NCBI GenBank assembly: GCA_013399855.1
Contig: VXAY01002475.1
Coordinates: forward strand, 1,236,552-1,300,551
Direction of reading: 5' to 3'
Length of the DNA stretch: 64,000 bases
Origin: Oxyruncus cristatus
Lineage: Eukaryota > Chordata > Aves > Passeriformes > Cotingidae
The notes beneath the pieces were generated by a model, which was not told the origin of the DNA, searched no databases, and was given only the letters and a program-made list of their open reading frames with translations. Of this stretch, positions 22,921 through 34,900 are shown one piece after another. The translations under genes were made by a program, and so were the position numbers. The first letter of the stretch is position 1. Each line of letters opens with the position of its first letter.

Positions 22921-24954
22921 TCAGAAGTAAGAGAGTGAGTGAGATTTTTTTTTCCTCTTTTTCTTTTTTGCAGTGGCAGGGTAAGGATTCAAACTTAGGG
23001 GGGTTTTTCCTCCCCCATTCTGTGCTGTTGCTTCCAGATCACGCTGCTTGGGAAAGTAAGTCCTCATACAGAGGAGCTTCAAGCAGTAAAAAGTGCATGA
23101 TGAAGAAAGATGTATTTTAATGATTATCAGTATGCAGCACAAATCAAGGAAAATCCAACAGCAATTTCTGATTTAGTCCTTAATGAATTTAAAATAATTC
23201 ACTTATTTCTGGGAGAGAAATGGTCTTTCTGAAGGATGCTGTCATGATAAGAGCAATAAGAAATTGTTATCTCTTGGAACTAAGGCTTGTGCTCCAGTGC
23301 CAGTTGAAATTAGTTTGCAGTGTACTTAAGGTACTGTGGGTTTGGTTCTCTCTCTGGTGCCTATTTAAAATGTCCCTCGGGATAAGAACTTAAGTGCTTA
23401 GCTTTAGGGTTTGCAAGTAGGCAGGGGTATGACCTCTGTCAAAAGGAAATACAGGCAAAAGGGGAAAAGGAAGACCAAGTGACAGACTCTTCTTTGTGCA
23501 GTATCGTCTTTAACTTTGCTTCCAAAAATAATTTTAGCTCCTCAGAAACAAGGTTAATGCACACAGGCAGCTCGATACAACTGCTGTTCCTTTCCACTCA
23601 TGATGTAACTCATAAAAATGTCTTGCACCATTTATGCAGAGTCTGTTGTACTTGACATAAAAAGGTGGAAAGAAGTTGTTTCATGAAGACTGTAGCATGG
23701 TCCTCTGGGAGTCATGAAACTCAATTTTCCCTGAACATAATTAATATCTTTCCCATTATGAACTCAGGGAAGGTCCATGTAGCCCGAAATGGCAGCAGAC
23801 TAATCATCAGAAGAGACACAGGGCTGAGAGCATCATATGCTGGAGATTCATTTAGAAATTGAACTTGAGGGGAAGTCAGAGAGAGGCACTAACATCAGGC
23901 TTTATGGCTGTGCCCCGCCATCTCTGCAAACAAAAGAGGGGACTTTCACTGACCTACAGCAGCTGTTATAAAGTGGAGTGGGTTGTTTCAGCAGCACCAC
24001 TGTCACATTCTGATTGCACACAAGGGGCCAAAATCAGTCCTTGATGCAATCCCCCTCACTTTGCTGAAGGAGCACCGTAGCTGAATTTGGCTCATGCTTT
24101 CTGTGAACTGCAGCTTTCTACCAGCTATTAAAAGGAGAGGTCAGCACAACATTTTCCATCCCCGTGAAATATTTTTTTCCTCAATAATTATGGACCATGA
24201 CATTTATCACCAGGTAGCTGTGCCCATATTTTTGTCAGATGCAGTGCAGGCTGGCCAAAGCCTATGAGACCATTCATCACTGGTGACTGAGCTGGGATGA
24301 GCATGGCCTGGAGCAGCTGCTTTTTCCAGGAGAGGGCTTTTAACAGTTACTAGTTAGTGAAAAAGGGACAAGTGACCAAATGGGCCAGATGTGATTTTCA
24401 TTCTCTTTTTGTGATGTTGTGGGGTGACAAAACAGGACATGGCCTTTGTGTGAAGCCTTGATTAGTAGACTCAAGCAACAGTGTAGTTCCAGGAAGGAGG
24501 TACTGCTTGATCACCTACCAGAAACCTGAGGAGATAAAAAACATCTTTTATCTGTTGAAACATGGCCATGGCAGCTAGGCACAGTAGCAAAAAGCTACCC
24601 TGGATCAAGAGTTTCTACCAGGATGTAGTGCATCTCTGAGGCTTTTCCTTTTATTTCCCAGTAGGTCTCTCTCCTGGACAACTGAAGTACCCCATTCACT
24701 TTCCCAACAGTCAGAACAGAACTAGATGTTCTGCAGATTTGTGAGCAGTGGAACAGCACTGCACCTATCAGACTGGGTCTCATCTGCTGCCACCTAGACG
24801 TGTCCTGCTTATCAGTTTCTGCTTTTATCGCCATTTTCTGCTCAGGAACATTGAACAAAGCCTTCTTTATTATTTTTAAAAGTGATTTTGAACTTATGTC
24901 TGATGTCTTCAACTATTAGACTGTGGTTTTATAAGAGAACATTATGTTATGTTA

Positions 24955-24980
24955 TTTTTTTTTTTCTTTCTTTCTTTTCT
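24955..24980. repeat. Pyrimidine tract (T11 then CTTT units)
   Basis: A T homopolymer followed by CTTT units and a short T-rich tail; simple low complexity. Confidence 0.75.
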
Positions 24981-26787
24981 ATGTTATTCTGGATGAACCA
25001 GTTCAGACTTCTTCAGGGATCTCACCCTGCTGACATGTCTGGGCAAGGACATGGGAGCTGGGTGATGACCTAGATATGGTTAAACCAGTATGGAAAGCTG
25101 CCCAAACCTTGAGAGTCAGGTCAATAATAAGCAAAGTGTTTACTGGTGAAGTGAGAAATAAGGACTTCTCTGTGTTTCCTGAACAAGCCTCTGAAATGTT
25201 TTCCTCCTGGGAAGGAGACTGACTTGTGACTGAAAGTGCTCTGAGGCAACAGCCTGAAAGAGCCTGTGGCATGGCATTAGCTCTGCTGTAGGAGTCAGGA
25301 GCTTGTCACACAGGGGGAGCTTTGGGAGGGCAAACAGGGCAGGAGCCTTGTATGGAAGTACGTGGTATTCCTCTCATCATAGCCCCCTCTCCCTTCTATG
25401 AGTTCATTTTCTGGTTGCTGCAGGCAATGAACTTGTGAATGTCAAAACTTTGATAGGTTGTACCATCTCAGTGTGGCACAGGATACTAAACAGTCACACC
25501 TCCCATGGAAGCCAAGGAGGGTTCAGCATGTTTTAATTCTGACTGGCTTCACAAATTAGGACTAAGTCCTTCATTTACCAGTTATCTTCACTTGTCTGGC
25601 AGTGATCAAGCCCACTGGTGTTATCCTATTTGTATAGGTCAACAGCATTAATTGGTTTTCATGCATGTTGTATATTAAGCATGCAAAGCGTGGACTGTCT
25701 TGCCAAGAATAGAGGCAAAAGCAAATTAAAGAGTGCTTATGTTGGGGTAATCGTAAGATGCTTCCAGGTAATTTTAATAAATTAGTTGTTCAAGTCACTC
25801 AGATACCACTAAATTAATATGTCTAAAGCAATGTGCTGTATTTTCTATCAATCATTTTTTTTTTATTCTCCTTAATTACCTTTCCCCCGCTTTAGCTGTT
25901 GCCTTCTAGCTGTGGAACTGCTATACTTTAGCTGCAGTAGGTACAAAGATTAGAATACAAACGGTGCATTTAGCTCTCAGCAGGAAACTGAGTTTAAAAA
26001 TGGTTCAGTGAGTGAGTGCACAACAATGTTAAATATGGAGTGTACCATAGATTGAGGAGCGGTGGTGAGAATCCTGTTCAGCTAATGCATGAGGAACATA
26101 CCCAGGGCTAAAGAGTATGGAGAGATACTAGAAAAGACAGCCCTGAATACCTACCAGGCTATTTTTGTGTAGATAATGGAGGCCACTTGGCTTTTACTAA
26201 ACATCAGAGTTGAAAATTTTTAATAAAATAGGTTACTTTCAACCTAGCAGAGACTACCCTTCTCTACACAGTGGTATTATCGGAAGTCCTTGCAGCTAAA
26301 GAAGCCATGGGAAATGTCACTTGCATCTTCAAAGGCCATTTTTTCCTTTCCCTGCCTCTGATATGTCAAGAGCAATTCTTGTGAAGCCCAACCAGTTAGA
26401 GTGGCAAAGAACCAGTGCAGACCATCCCTTCAGAATATAAGGCCCTGATCCTGCAAATCTGTCCCGTCTTCACAGGCAGCTTGTGAGATTCTGTGCAAGT
26501 TTACAAGTTACCTGCACTGTGCTCCTCACCAAAGGATCTTCCCCAGTAGCATCTCTCCAAAACTTTAACATCTCAGCGTGCACTGGAACACAGGATTTCA
26601 GGCTGGTGAAACGGGAAGGTCAGCAGAGAGTGCTGAACCATACTGAACATATCAACACAGCTTTATTAGCTGCTTCTTATTTCTGGAGACAATGACTTGG
26701 CAGGGCATATGCTGAGAGATTTGGAAAAAAACTGGGAATTCAGTGCAGAAGCCCTGGCTTACAGCCATGGCTTATCCAAGCCTGAGG

Positions 26788-26823
26788 TTGGAATACATTT
26801 CCTTTGGGTGTATTCCAAAGGGA
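26788..26823. other. Overlapping, mutually exclusive inverted repeats
   Basis: TTGGAATACA (26788-26797) pairs perfectly with TGTATTCCAA (26809-26818) across an 11-base spacer. The spacer holds CCTTTGG (26801-26807), which can instead pair with CCAAAGG (26815-26821). The two stems share 26815-26818, so only one can form at a time. The arrangement is visible; a switch function is speculative. Confidence 0.5.
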
Positions 26824-27099
26824 GGGGAATGTCTGATGTACTGACATGGGGGTATGTAAAATTGCAGAATTGGCACAAATCTGCTGAAGATACGAGTGAG
26901 AAAATCATTCTTAACTGGCACCAATAAAATCTTTATGACAAAATAGCTATATTTAGATTTCTTCCTATTTCTTCATGCTTCCTCTGGGTGAGGGCTTTTT
27001 TCCCCCCTTTTTCTAAAACTGTGGAATTTTGCATGCTTTTAATAGGTAGAAATGTTAACACTGAACTAGTGCATCCTTTAAAACAAAACCTACATGTTG

Positions 27100-27420
27100 G
27101 ATGAGCTGCAGCAAGTGTCCTAGTTTTTATTGTTTATGCATGATGTCAGCCACAGTGTTGCCTGGGCATTAAGGTGCAGCCCTACAGTCTGGATTAAGTG
27201 TTTGCATTTTCTAATTCACTATGTATTTACATATGTCCTGTTGGATAGTACATATCTAGCAGAATTGCTTTGTTCATATGTTTAATAATCTGGCTAGAGA
27301 TAAGATGCATAATCAAACTGTAGCAGTCTCTGTTCTTAAGAGTCCTGTTTAACAATGCTTCACTTGCATCTGCTTAATTCAAGTGTTTATGTTGTCAGTC
27401 AGATTGTATGATGGATGTTT
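27100..27420. promoter_or_regulatory. Candidate conserved non-coding block
   Basis: An AT-rich block with at least six TAAT/ATTA cores mixed with other developmental-type words (TTTATGCATGATG, GAGATAAGATGC with a GATA site). It lacks low-complexity runs and open frames, as expected of a vertebrate enhancer under constraint. The call rests on texture and motif content only. Confidence 0.2.
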
Positions 27421-30226
27421 AAGGGAAACACCAACCTACTTTTAGCAGAAGTGCATCTTGAGTTTGAGAGTTCTTGCTCCTTTTCCTCTTGCATTTTATC
27501 TTTTTTTCCAGTGTATTACTCTGAAATATGTATGAATGCTTCTAGTCATGATTTCTGGCCATCTGTGCAGTCTAGTGGGGATTTCAGAGGCTATTTCTAG
27601 TAAAATTCCTAATTTTTTGTACATTTTCTGGAGGACAAAACTTGTACAGGAGGTACCTGAGAAATGCCCTTGTGGTTCTGAAGTGCTGAAGAGAAGGGCA
27701 CATAGAGAACAATACAACAAAACAAAAGTTTAAGTGCCCATGGACAGTCCATAAATACTTGATAAAGCAGAACATACCTTTCTTTAAAGCAAGGCAATGT
27801 TTGCTTAGTATTAAAATGAAGTGGACTGTCAAAAAGTGGATACAGGTTATCAAGACAAATATTTTAAAAGCAAGATCTGCTTTATTGGGAAAGCCTCTCA
27901 AGAGAAGGAGTGGAAAATTCTTCACACAGATCTTTGCAAAATGAGATTGGTCAAAAATAATCAGTCTAGGCTCAGTGCTGAACTAACTAGGTAATAGAAG
28001 ACAGCCTCAGGTCTTTCCCATGTCTAATTATTATGCTTACATGAATATTCTCCAAATTCAGGTCACTCAAATCACTAGGTGCTGATCACAGATGAACATT
28101 TCTTAACCTATTTGCATTTTGCACTATGTACTTAAAGGTTTAGGAGTTGTGGATGCAAATTTAAGAAGAGAGGTTGGAAGAGCTGAACTAACTCTGCATT
28201 TCATTGAAGATCTAAGGCCAGCAATTGTCCAATGTCCCTGAAGCTCTTAGAAACACAAGTCCTAATTTCCCCTGAATGAATTGTAGGTGTTCAATTTTGA
28301 AACAATGGTTCCAGTCTTCTAATTTTAAATCTTCTAAAATTTCTATTTACAAGTCATTCTTCTAGCAATGGGCCTATTGCACAAGAAAAAACAAACTGTT
28401 CCCACAGGCACAGTATTCACGGCTCAGCATCCTGGTTGTTTCATGAGTAGTGAAGAAACTAATAGATCTGCTGTTAGTCTACCCTGTCAGACTGAAGAGT
28501 CATGTTTGCAATGTGAAGTTCCTAAGAATAAAAACTAGTTCAGTTTTGGACATGCTAGCAATCCCATTTCAAGAAACACTTTGCTTCTTGAGTATAGAGT
28601 TAGGTTTTTATTATATTTGTGTAAAATTTATCCCCTAGGAGGACACTCTTAGTGTAAAATTCTCCTTTGTGTGCTTTTTGTTCTGTTCCAGACTGGGGGT
28701 GGGCCTTGGTAATTCAATGGCAGATGATAAAATATGTATCTTATCCTATTGCAGTTTGGTTTCTGTTTCTCATTGTTGTATGTAGCATCCAAAACAATTT
28801 TTGTACCCATTTGCTATGGCAGTTGATTTTTAATTTCTTCCTTTCTGGTTTTGTTGTGAGAACAAATTTCACTGCAACAAAAAACTGGTTTTGTGTATTT
28901 CTGGTCCAGCCAAAACCATTTTCCAATTCAGAGCTGCTAGAACAACCCCAAAGGCTCTTTATGCTTGCAGTGAGGCACTTGTATGCAGAGCATAAGAGCA
29001 GCTTATATAAATTGGAAATATCCAGGAGGCTTTAGGGTATGCTTTGAAAGGATCTTGAAGTTGTAGTTTTGTTGTTGATCTCAGAAGTCTCCAATAATGA
29101 ATACAAAGAAAGTTTGCTATAGTAATTCATGGTAAAGGGGTCGTGCACCCAAGTAAGAACATATCTCAGAAAGTGTATTTACACTGCAGTCCTCATTGAA
29201 GCCCCATGGATAAAGGAAAGCTGTACAGAAAATATAGTTGTAAAGCTAAACATTCACCACGAAGTGACCCTGAGAGTTTTGGTGTTGCATTTCCATTCAT
29301 GAGGTAGAGACAGGTTATAAAAACAGAAGAGGCTTGAAAGGCCCTTTGCTGCTAAGGCTGTGAGTGCAGGTGGCTAAGAGCCTCCTGAACACCTATCTCA
29401 CTGTGCAGTTCCTCACCCTTTTCCTCTGCATTCAACACAAACACACCAGGCTGTATTTTCTGTTTAGAAAAATAATCCATAAAATACCCCAGGTATCGTA
29501 TCCAGCCGCTCTGCCGAGCCCAGGATGTTGTCTGTGACCCTCCCAGGGCATCATTCACTCCAGTCGTTCACAGCTTGCCAAAGCTTTTATTTCGTTTTTG
29601 TGACAGGGTTTATGGCTTCATTTCAGACATATGAGACCTCCCCAGGACTGACTGACTCATCCCTGAACAGTCTGAAAAGCAGCAGATAGGTGCCCCAGCT
29701 TGCTTGGCCACAGCTCCAACATCTGACAATCACAAAATTGCATTATGGAGCAATTCTGCAATTGCAGAACCAGATGATGTCACAGACTGAGCCGTTGCCA
29801 CAAACTGAAAGGATGCTTTGGGAAATTGGGCTCTGTGGAAGGGGGTAGTGGTGATGCCTCAGGATTGCAAAAGCCCACGGTCCTCTTTCAGACCTAGGAG
29901 TGAGAAATGGCACAGTATCTTGAACGATGATCTGAGCTTTTAAAACTAATACAAAACTCATGCTGCCTCTATTTTTTAAAACTGCTTGAAACATCATGTA
30001 TCAAAGTAACTGGAAGCTAAGCTGAGGAAAAACCTATTGTTTTTTGCTAGGCAAATTCATTGCAGCTTAACTGGGAAAAGTTCACTGGAACATTTTTCAG
30101 TGTGAGGCTGTTGCCTAAATTGGTCACGTTTCCTGAATGTGCTGTCAAGATGAAAAATGTCACCAGCAAATCAGCTACAGAAATTCAGGAACATGGGAAT
30201 TGGGTAGTTTTGGGGGGATTTTGCCC

Positions 30227-30238
30227 TTTTTTTTTTTT
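30227..30238. repeat. Poly-T run (12)
   Basis: Twelve T follow a nearby G6 run (from about 30211) and precede CTTGC. Low complexity only. Confidence 0.8.
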
Positions 30239-30687
30239 CTTGCAATGGGAGAAGGATCAAACATTTTACTGCATCTGAGGTTTGTGTCAGCTCCTTCACA
30301 GTTTGAATTAGGAGCAGCCGGAATAGCTGAGTCAAGCCTGGAGTTGGGAAGTGTAGGTGCTGTTCTGGTTCTGTGGGAAGCAAAGGGGTTTATTTCAGAA
30401 GAACCAATATGACTATTTAATAATCTGTGTGTATCTACCACCTAATATATTAAGCTCACTGTACTCCCAGTAGTGTCTGGGGATGATGGAAACCTGGTTT
30501 AAAGTTAGTGTTGTTCTTTGGTACTTACTCGGTGTTTAGTATTTGTCTTTGGCTCTTTGGTGATTTCACCAGAAAAGATCTTGGAAATTCGCTTATGAAA
30601 TCACAGGAAATACTGAAGCTCAGGAATACTGACCTTCAGTGAGGGCAGTGACAATCTGCATCTGCTGCAAAGTCCTCTCCAGGGACT

Positions 30688-30709
30688 TTTGCTATAAATT
30701 TGCTATAAA
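30688..30709. repeat. 11-bp perfect tandem duplication
   Basis: TTTGCTATAAA occurs twice back to back (30688-30698, 30699-30709) without mismatch; a recent slippage-type duplication. Confidence 0.85.
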
Positions 30710-31904
30710 TTGCGAAGTCCCATAGAATCCACTGAGGGGGAAGTCTGAGATTTTTTTTCCCACCCCTGAAACCACTGTATAAACTTGAGTATCCTGAAAC
30801 CTACATATTTGTGTTTTTCTCTTTGACAAGGCCCACTGAAAGATCTGCGTTAAAAATGAAAAATAACTTATATGTTTTTGAAATTGCTGGTGACTGTAAG
30901 AAACGAGCAGATTACTCTGCAAGGCTTAGCTCTGTAGGATCAGATGGGATATTTGTAGGATATATGTAACTATTGGGATACTTTGATTTTTTACTGAAAG
31001 GCCATTTTCCTGTGAGGACCTCTGCCATCACTGTGAGAGGGAGATCACATCAGGGCTGAGAGGGACAGAGGATCCCTCAGAGTAGGAGAGCAGATCCCAT
31101 CCAGAAAGAGAAATCTGTCCATTTTAACAGGGACTTTGATCTGAGCGGAGGCAGCTTTATTCTGTAAATTGACTCTGAAAAGAACATCAGAAGAGTATTC
31201 TGCAATTATTCACTGAGCAGGAACTTTTCCTATTGCAGTAGCTATCATGCCTTTGACATAAAGCTGAGAGAGAATCATGTTATAAAGTTCAAGTATCCTA
31301 TTTATATTAATTTTTTCAGATTTGTTTCCTCTACCTTCTGATTAAAATGTGTAGCCACTCTGATAGAGGTGCACTGCTGGAGTTTCTTCTTTCATATGAA
31401 GGTACTGATAATGTCAAGAAAACAAATGGAAGAGAAAAGCTGTCTGATTGAAAGTAAATACTTAGAACAGTTTCAGCAGTCCTTTGGGTGGGAGCTAATA
31501 TAAAGTTGCTTAGTAAATCAGTAAACAAGTTAAAATGTGCACAGAAAAGATAAAGAAGTAGAATGACATCTGAAACAAAGAGCTCCCAGGAAATAAATCA
31601 AACGATCAAATATGTGAGGAGCTGGGGAGAATCTCAATCCCCTGTGCTGCAGAAGGCAGGCACGACTTTCCTCTCACACTTCTGTGTCTCTGAAGTTATT
31701 GGTCATAATTGTAACTATTTTGTAGGTCTGTCAAGACTTACTTAACCTTTATGGCCAATGTGCCTTGATGACAGTCTTTTCAGTGGAAGATTGAAGAGAA
31801 TTTGAATCATTGCCATTAGCACTGTACCAGTAACTGCTACGAAGCTCATGCCTAAGTTTGACATTTATAAGTCTATGGTAGATGGAGATAATGATAATTA
31901 TTTT

Positions 31905-31941
31905 AAGGTTCAAGGTAAGAGGTCAACTTGTCCAAGGTTCA
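31905..31941. promoter_or_regulatory. Cluster of nuclear-receptor-like half-sites
   Basis: Four AGGTCA-like words fall in 37 bases: AAGGTTCA (31905-31912), CAAGGTAA (31911-31918), AGGTCA (31920-31925) and AAGGTTCA again (31934-31941). The first two form a direct repeat with one-base spacing resembling the DR1 type (10 of 13 consensus positions). Only one half-site is an exact match, so binding is uncertain. Confidence 0.25.
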
Positions 31942-34900
31942 CAAAATGTATTTTTTTCATTAAACAGGTAAAACTGCAATAAAGTTACATCTCTAATAGA
32001 ACTCAGACTTAAAAAAGGCAAGAAATCTGTAGCTTAGTTTCTGTGGAAACTGAGCACACAGAAACCCACTGTGCACCTTTGAGAAATCTGTAATAATGCT
32101 TAAGCTGCTGCTGCCCCATTTTTTGCATCCCTAGAAGAGTCTTATAGCTTGGATTGGGCTTATGTATATCTTTTGGGTTGTAGGAGGCATGTAGTGAGTC
32201 TTATTTCAAGTGTTTGAAGCTAGATGCTATTTTTTTTCCATATTTTTCTTACTAGAAGATTCTCTCATTAATAGTCAAAGTGTTATGACAGAAAACTGTT
32301 TCACACTCATGTGCTTATGAAGTGTTTGCAGATAGGATGAAACTCGCTTTAAGGATACACATCTTCAGTACCACAGCAAAGTTTTACCTGGCTCCAAAGG
32401 ATCTATCCAGAACTATGGGAGTTCAGGTTTTAAACAGGTGACCTAGGTGTCTTGTTTGAAGACATATAGCCAGTGGTGTTGACCAACAGGTTTTGAAAAC
32501 ACATGATTTTTCTCAGAAACTAAGACAGATCGGGGGGGAAAAAATAGTTATAAAGAAGAAATTGTCTTGTGTGTGTATGGTCTTACCCAGTACGTGCTGA
32601 GCAGGACAGGTCTTCCTTTGAAATTAGAAGAAAGGGCTGGGCCAGTTTCCAGTCTTCTGGGGCTCACCTGCTTACTAGTGAAAGTTGTGCTGGTGAATGC
32701 TCCCAGCAGAAATATTGCTGCTCAGAAAGGCTGTTTAGGCACAGTTTTGCTGATAACATTTGCCCTCATGGTACCTCATTAGACTGGCAAACAGAGTGGC
32801 ATCCCTGTGACCGTGACCAGACACCAGTTTGAGGAAATGTTGGCAGTGTTATACCCTTCCACACAATCCCACTGCTCCCTTGTCACGGAGGCTGTGCTGT
32901 AGCATGCAATACTGTATTTTGGATTTGAACCATTAAAAATCCTTCTCTGTAAAATCATTTTGGGTGTTCATTTCCTCCTTTGTGCCTTGTCAAAATCTGA
33001 GTGGTGGTTTGTTTTTCTCTACTGTCAGTGTACTTCATCCGTCTCTCACAGGGCAAGCGAAAGTGTTCAGCAGCTTGTCAAAAAAGGTTTCACTTTGCTC
33101 TCTTGTACCCTGACCACCCCAAAGGGGATAGTGCCAGTCCCTGTGTGTGCCGTACTTGCGTCAGCTCTGGATCCAGTCTTGGTAGTGATTAGTGACCCCT
33201 GCACTCATCATATGCATCAGGAACTTTTTCTAAACCAGAGAATTAAACTTCTGTAAAGCACTACGTGAAGCAATCAGTGCGACTGGACAATTCTGCCTGG
33301 TTAGCCCGTAAGTGTAGGCAAGAATAAATAATGATTTGAGGCCGTTCAGTCAGCCATAACCACACTCTGTTAGGGAGTCAACAAGACTAGGGTCTGTGGC
33401 CAAAGCCTTTAAACACTAATCCAAACCAATTTCCTCTCTTTCTCAAATGCTCCACGATTTGAAAGCTTTTTGAACGAAGAATGAAAGTTAACAAAATACA
33501 CCCTTTCTAACCAAGTTTAACAAAACTCTCCAAGAAAACAGAATTTGTGATGCAGTCACATTTTCTAAGTCAGCATGGCTTTGTATATAAAATTGTATTA
33601 GGAATTTAAATCTTCCTGAATTGAGCTGAACTTGAAAATGGTATAAGTACTAATGCTCTTTAAGATCCAGAGATGGGGAAAGGAATTCCTTACCACTTGC
33701 TGTCCTTTTTGTACTTCCTATATTTCAGGTATGTAGATTATGTGTCAAAACTATGCTTAGACTATATAGGTGACCTGTATGTTCAACAAATCTTGCTTTC
33801 ATAGAAGCAGTTGATATGGGACTGTCTGTTGTTTCTTCTATGCTTAATCACAGGTCATGAAGTGGTGTGTCTAAGGCCTTGAAAATTTATTCTGAACATT
33901 TGTTTATTCTTTAATATTGAGCACACAGATGTGACTGTTGCAGTTTATCTGTCAGATTTTCATGTTCTATTTATTTTGGCTGCACGTCACTGTCATTGGG
34001 CCACATTGCTTTCTCTTTCATTTTCTTTCCTTTTTTCATTACTCAAAATGAAGAGAAAAATCAAATTAATATTTGTACTTACTACAAGGCACATCTTTCC
34101 TCCTCTTATCATACAGTTCCCAATTATGTTAAGGGCATTTAATGAACTGGAAGTACTCAAGGTAAGAATTGGGTTTCTGTTATTAAGGAGAAAATATTTT
34201 GTCATAGAATAGCTAATTTGTAGAGGATAGTGGTCACTTTTATAAGTTTTATTTCCTTTATTAATGAAATGTTTGTAAACCTGTTCCACAAGCAAAAAGC
34301 TGACAAGCTATGGATTGTTTATGAAGCAAGTTTTGAAATTCTGTTTTCAGATTGTGTGTTTATTCAAGCACAATAGTTATTTCTTTTTTTTAAGAGTCAG
34401 TGATATCAACTTACCTGTTAAGCATAGCTTAATCAACAATCACATAATGAGATAAAATATACTGGGTCAGAGAAATCTGCTTGTGCCTCCTGTTGCTTCT
34501 GGCAGGAGCTCTGGGCAAGTTATATAGTACACCTGTATTTTAGTATCTGAACATTAAATTGTCTAAATTTTCATCAGATATTAGCCAAAACACTTGCTAA
34601 AATCTTGCAAGAGTTTAGTAAATGTAAATAGAAAAGGAAAAGAAACTTCCAGATAAGTAACGGTATGTTCAAGTGGGCAACAGTTTTCTGGATATATGGT
34701 TTTGGGAATGGAAACTATGCCTAAAATAGAAACTTGAGCTTATAGGTATGTAACGTTTCATGAATTCTCCTGAATTCCTGCTTTCTTTGCAGAACTTTTC
34801 TGGCATAAAACCTCAGTTTATTAACGTGTCCATCTTGTAATGCGAAGGACAGCTCCATTTGATAGTTACTTCTCTATTTTCATCCTATCTGTTTCAGAAT

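Larger units (their letters stand above)
22921..31904. other. Non-coding stretch, no gene recognised
   Basis: No recognisable coding exon. Short frames on both strands between 24.6 and 25.3 kb and between 27.4 and 27.9 kb overlap in conflicting frames and show no domain. Listed separately are a pyrimidine tract at 24955-24980, competing hairpins at 26788-26823, a candidate regulatory block at 27100-27420, a T12 run at 30227-30238 and an 11-bp tandem duplication at 30688-30709. An ATTA/TAAT-bearing AT-rich patch at 25750-25870 is a weaker regulatory candidate. Confidence 0.7.

Noticed and set aside
30710..30735. CATAGAATCC as a CR1 LINE 3-prime end
   Set aside because: The typical repeated 8-base tail and the conserved upstream CR1 sequence are absent; the word alone is chance.
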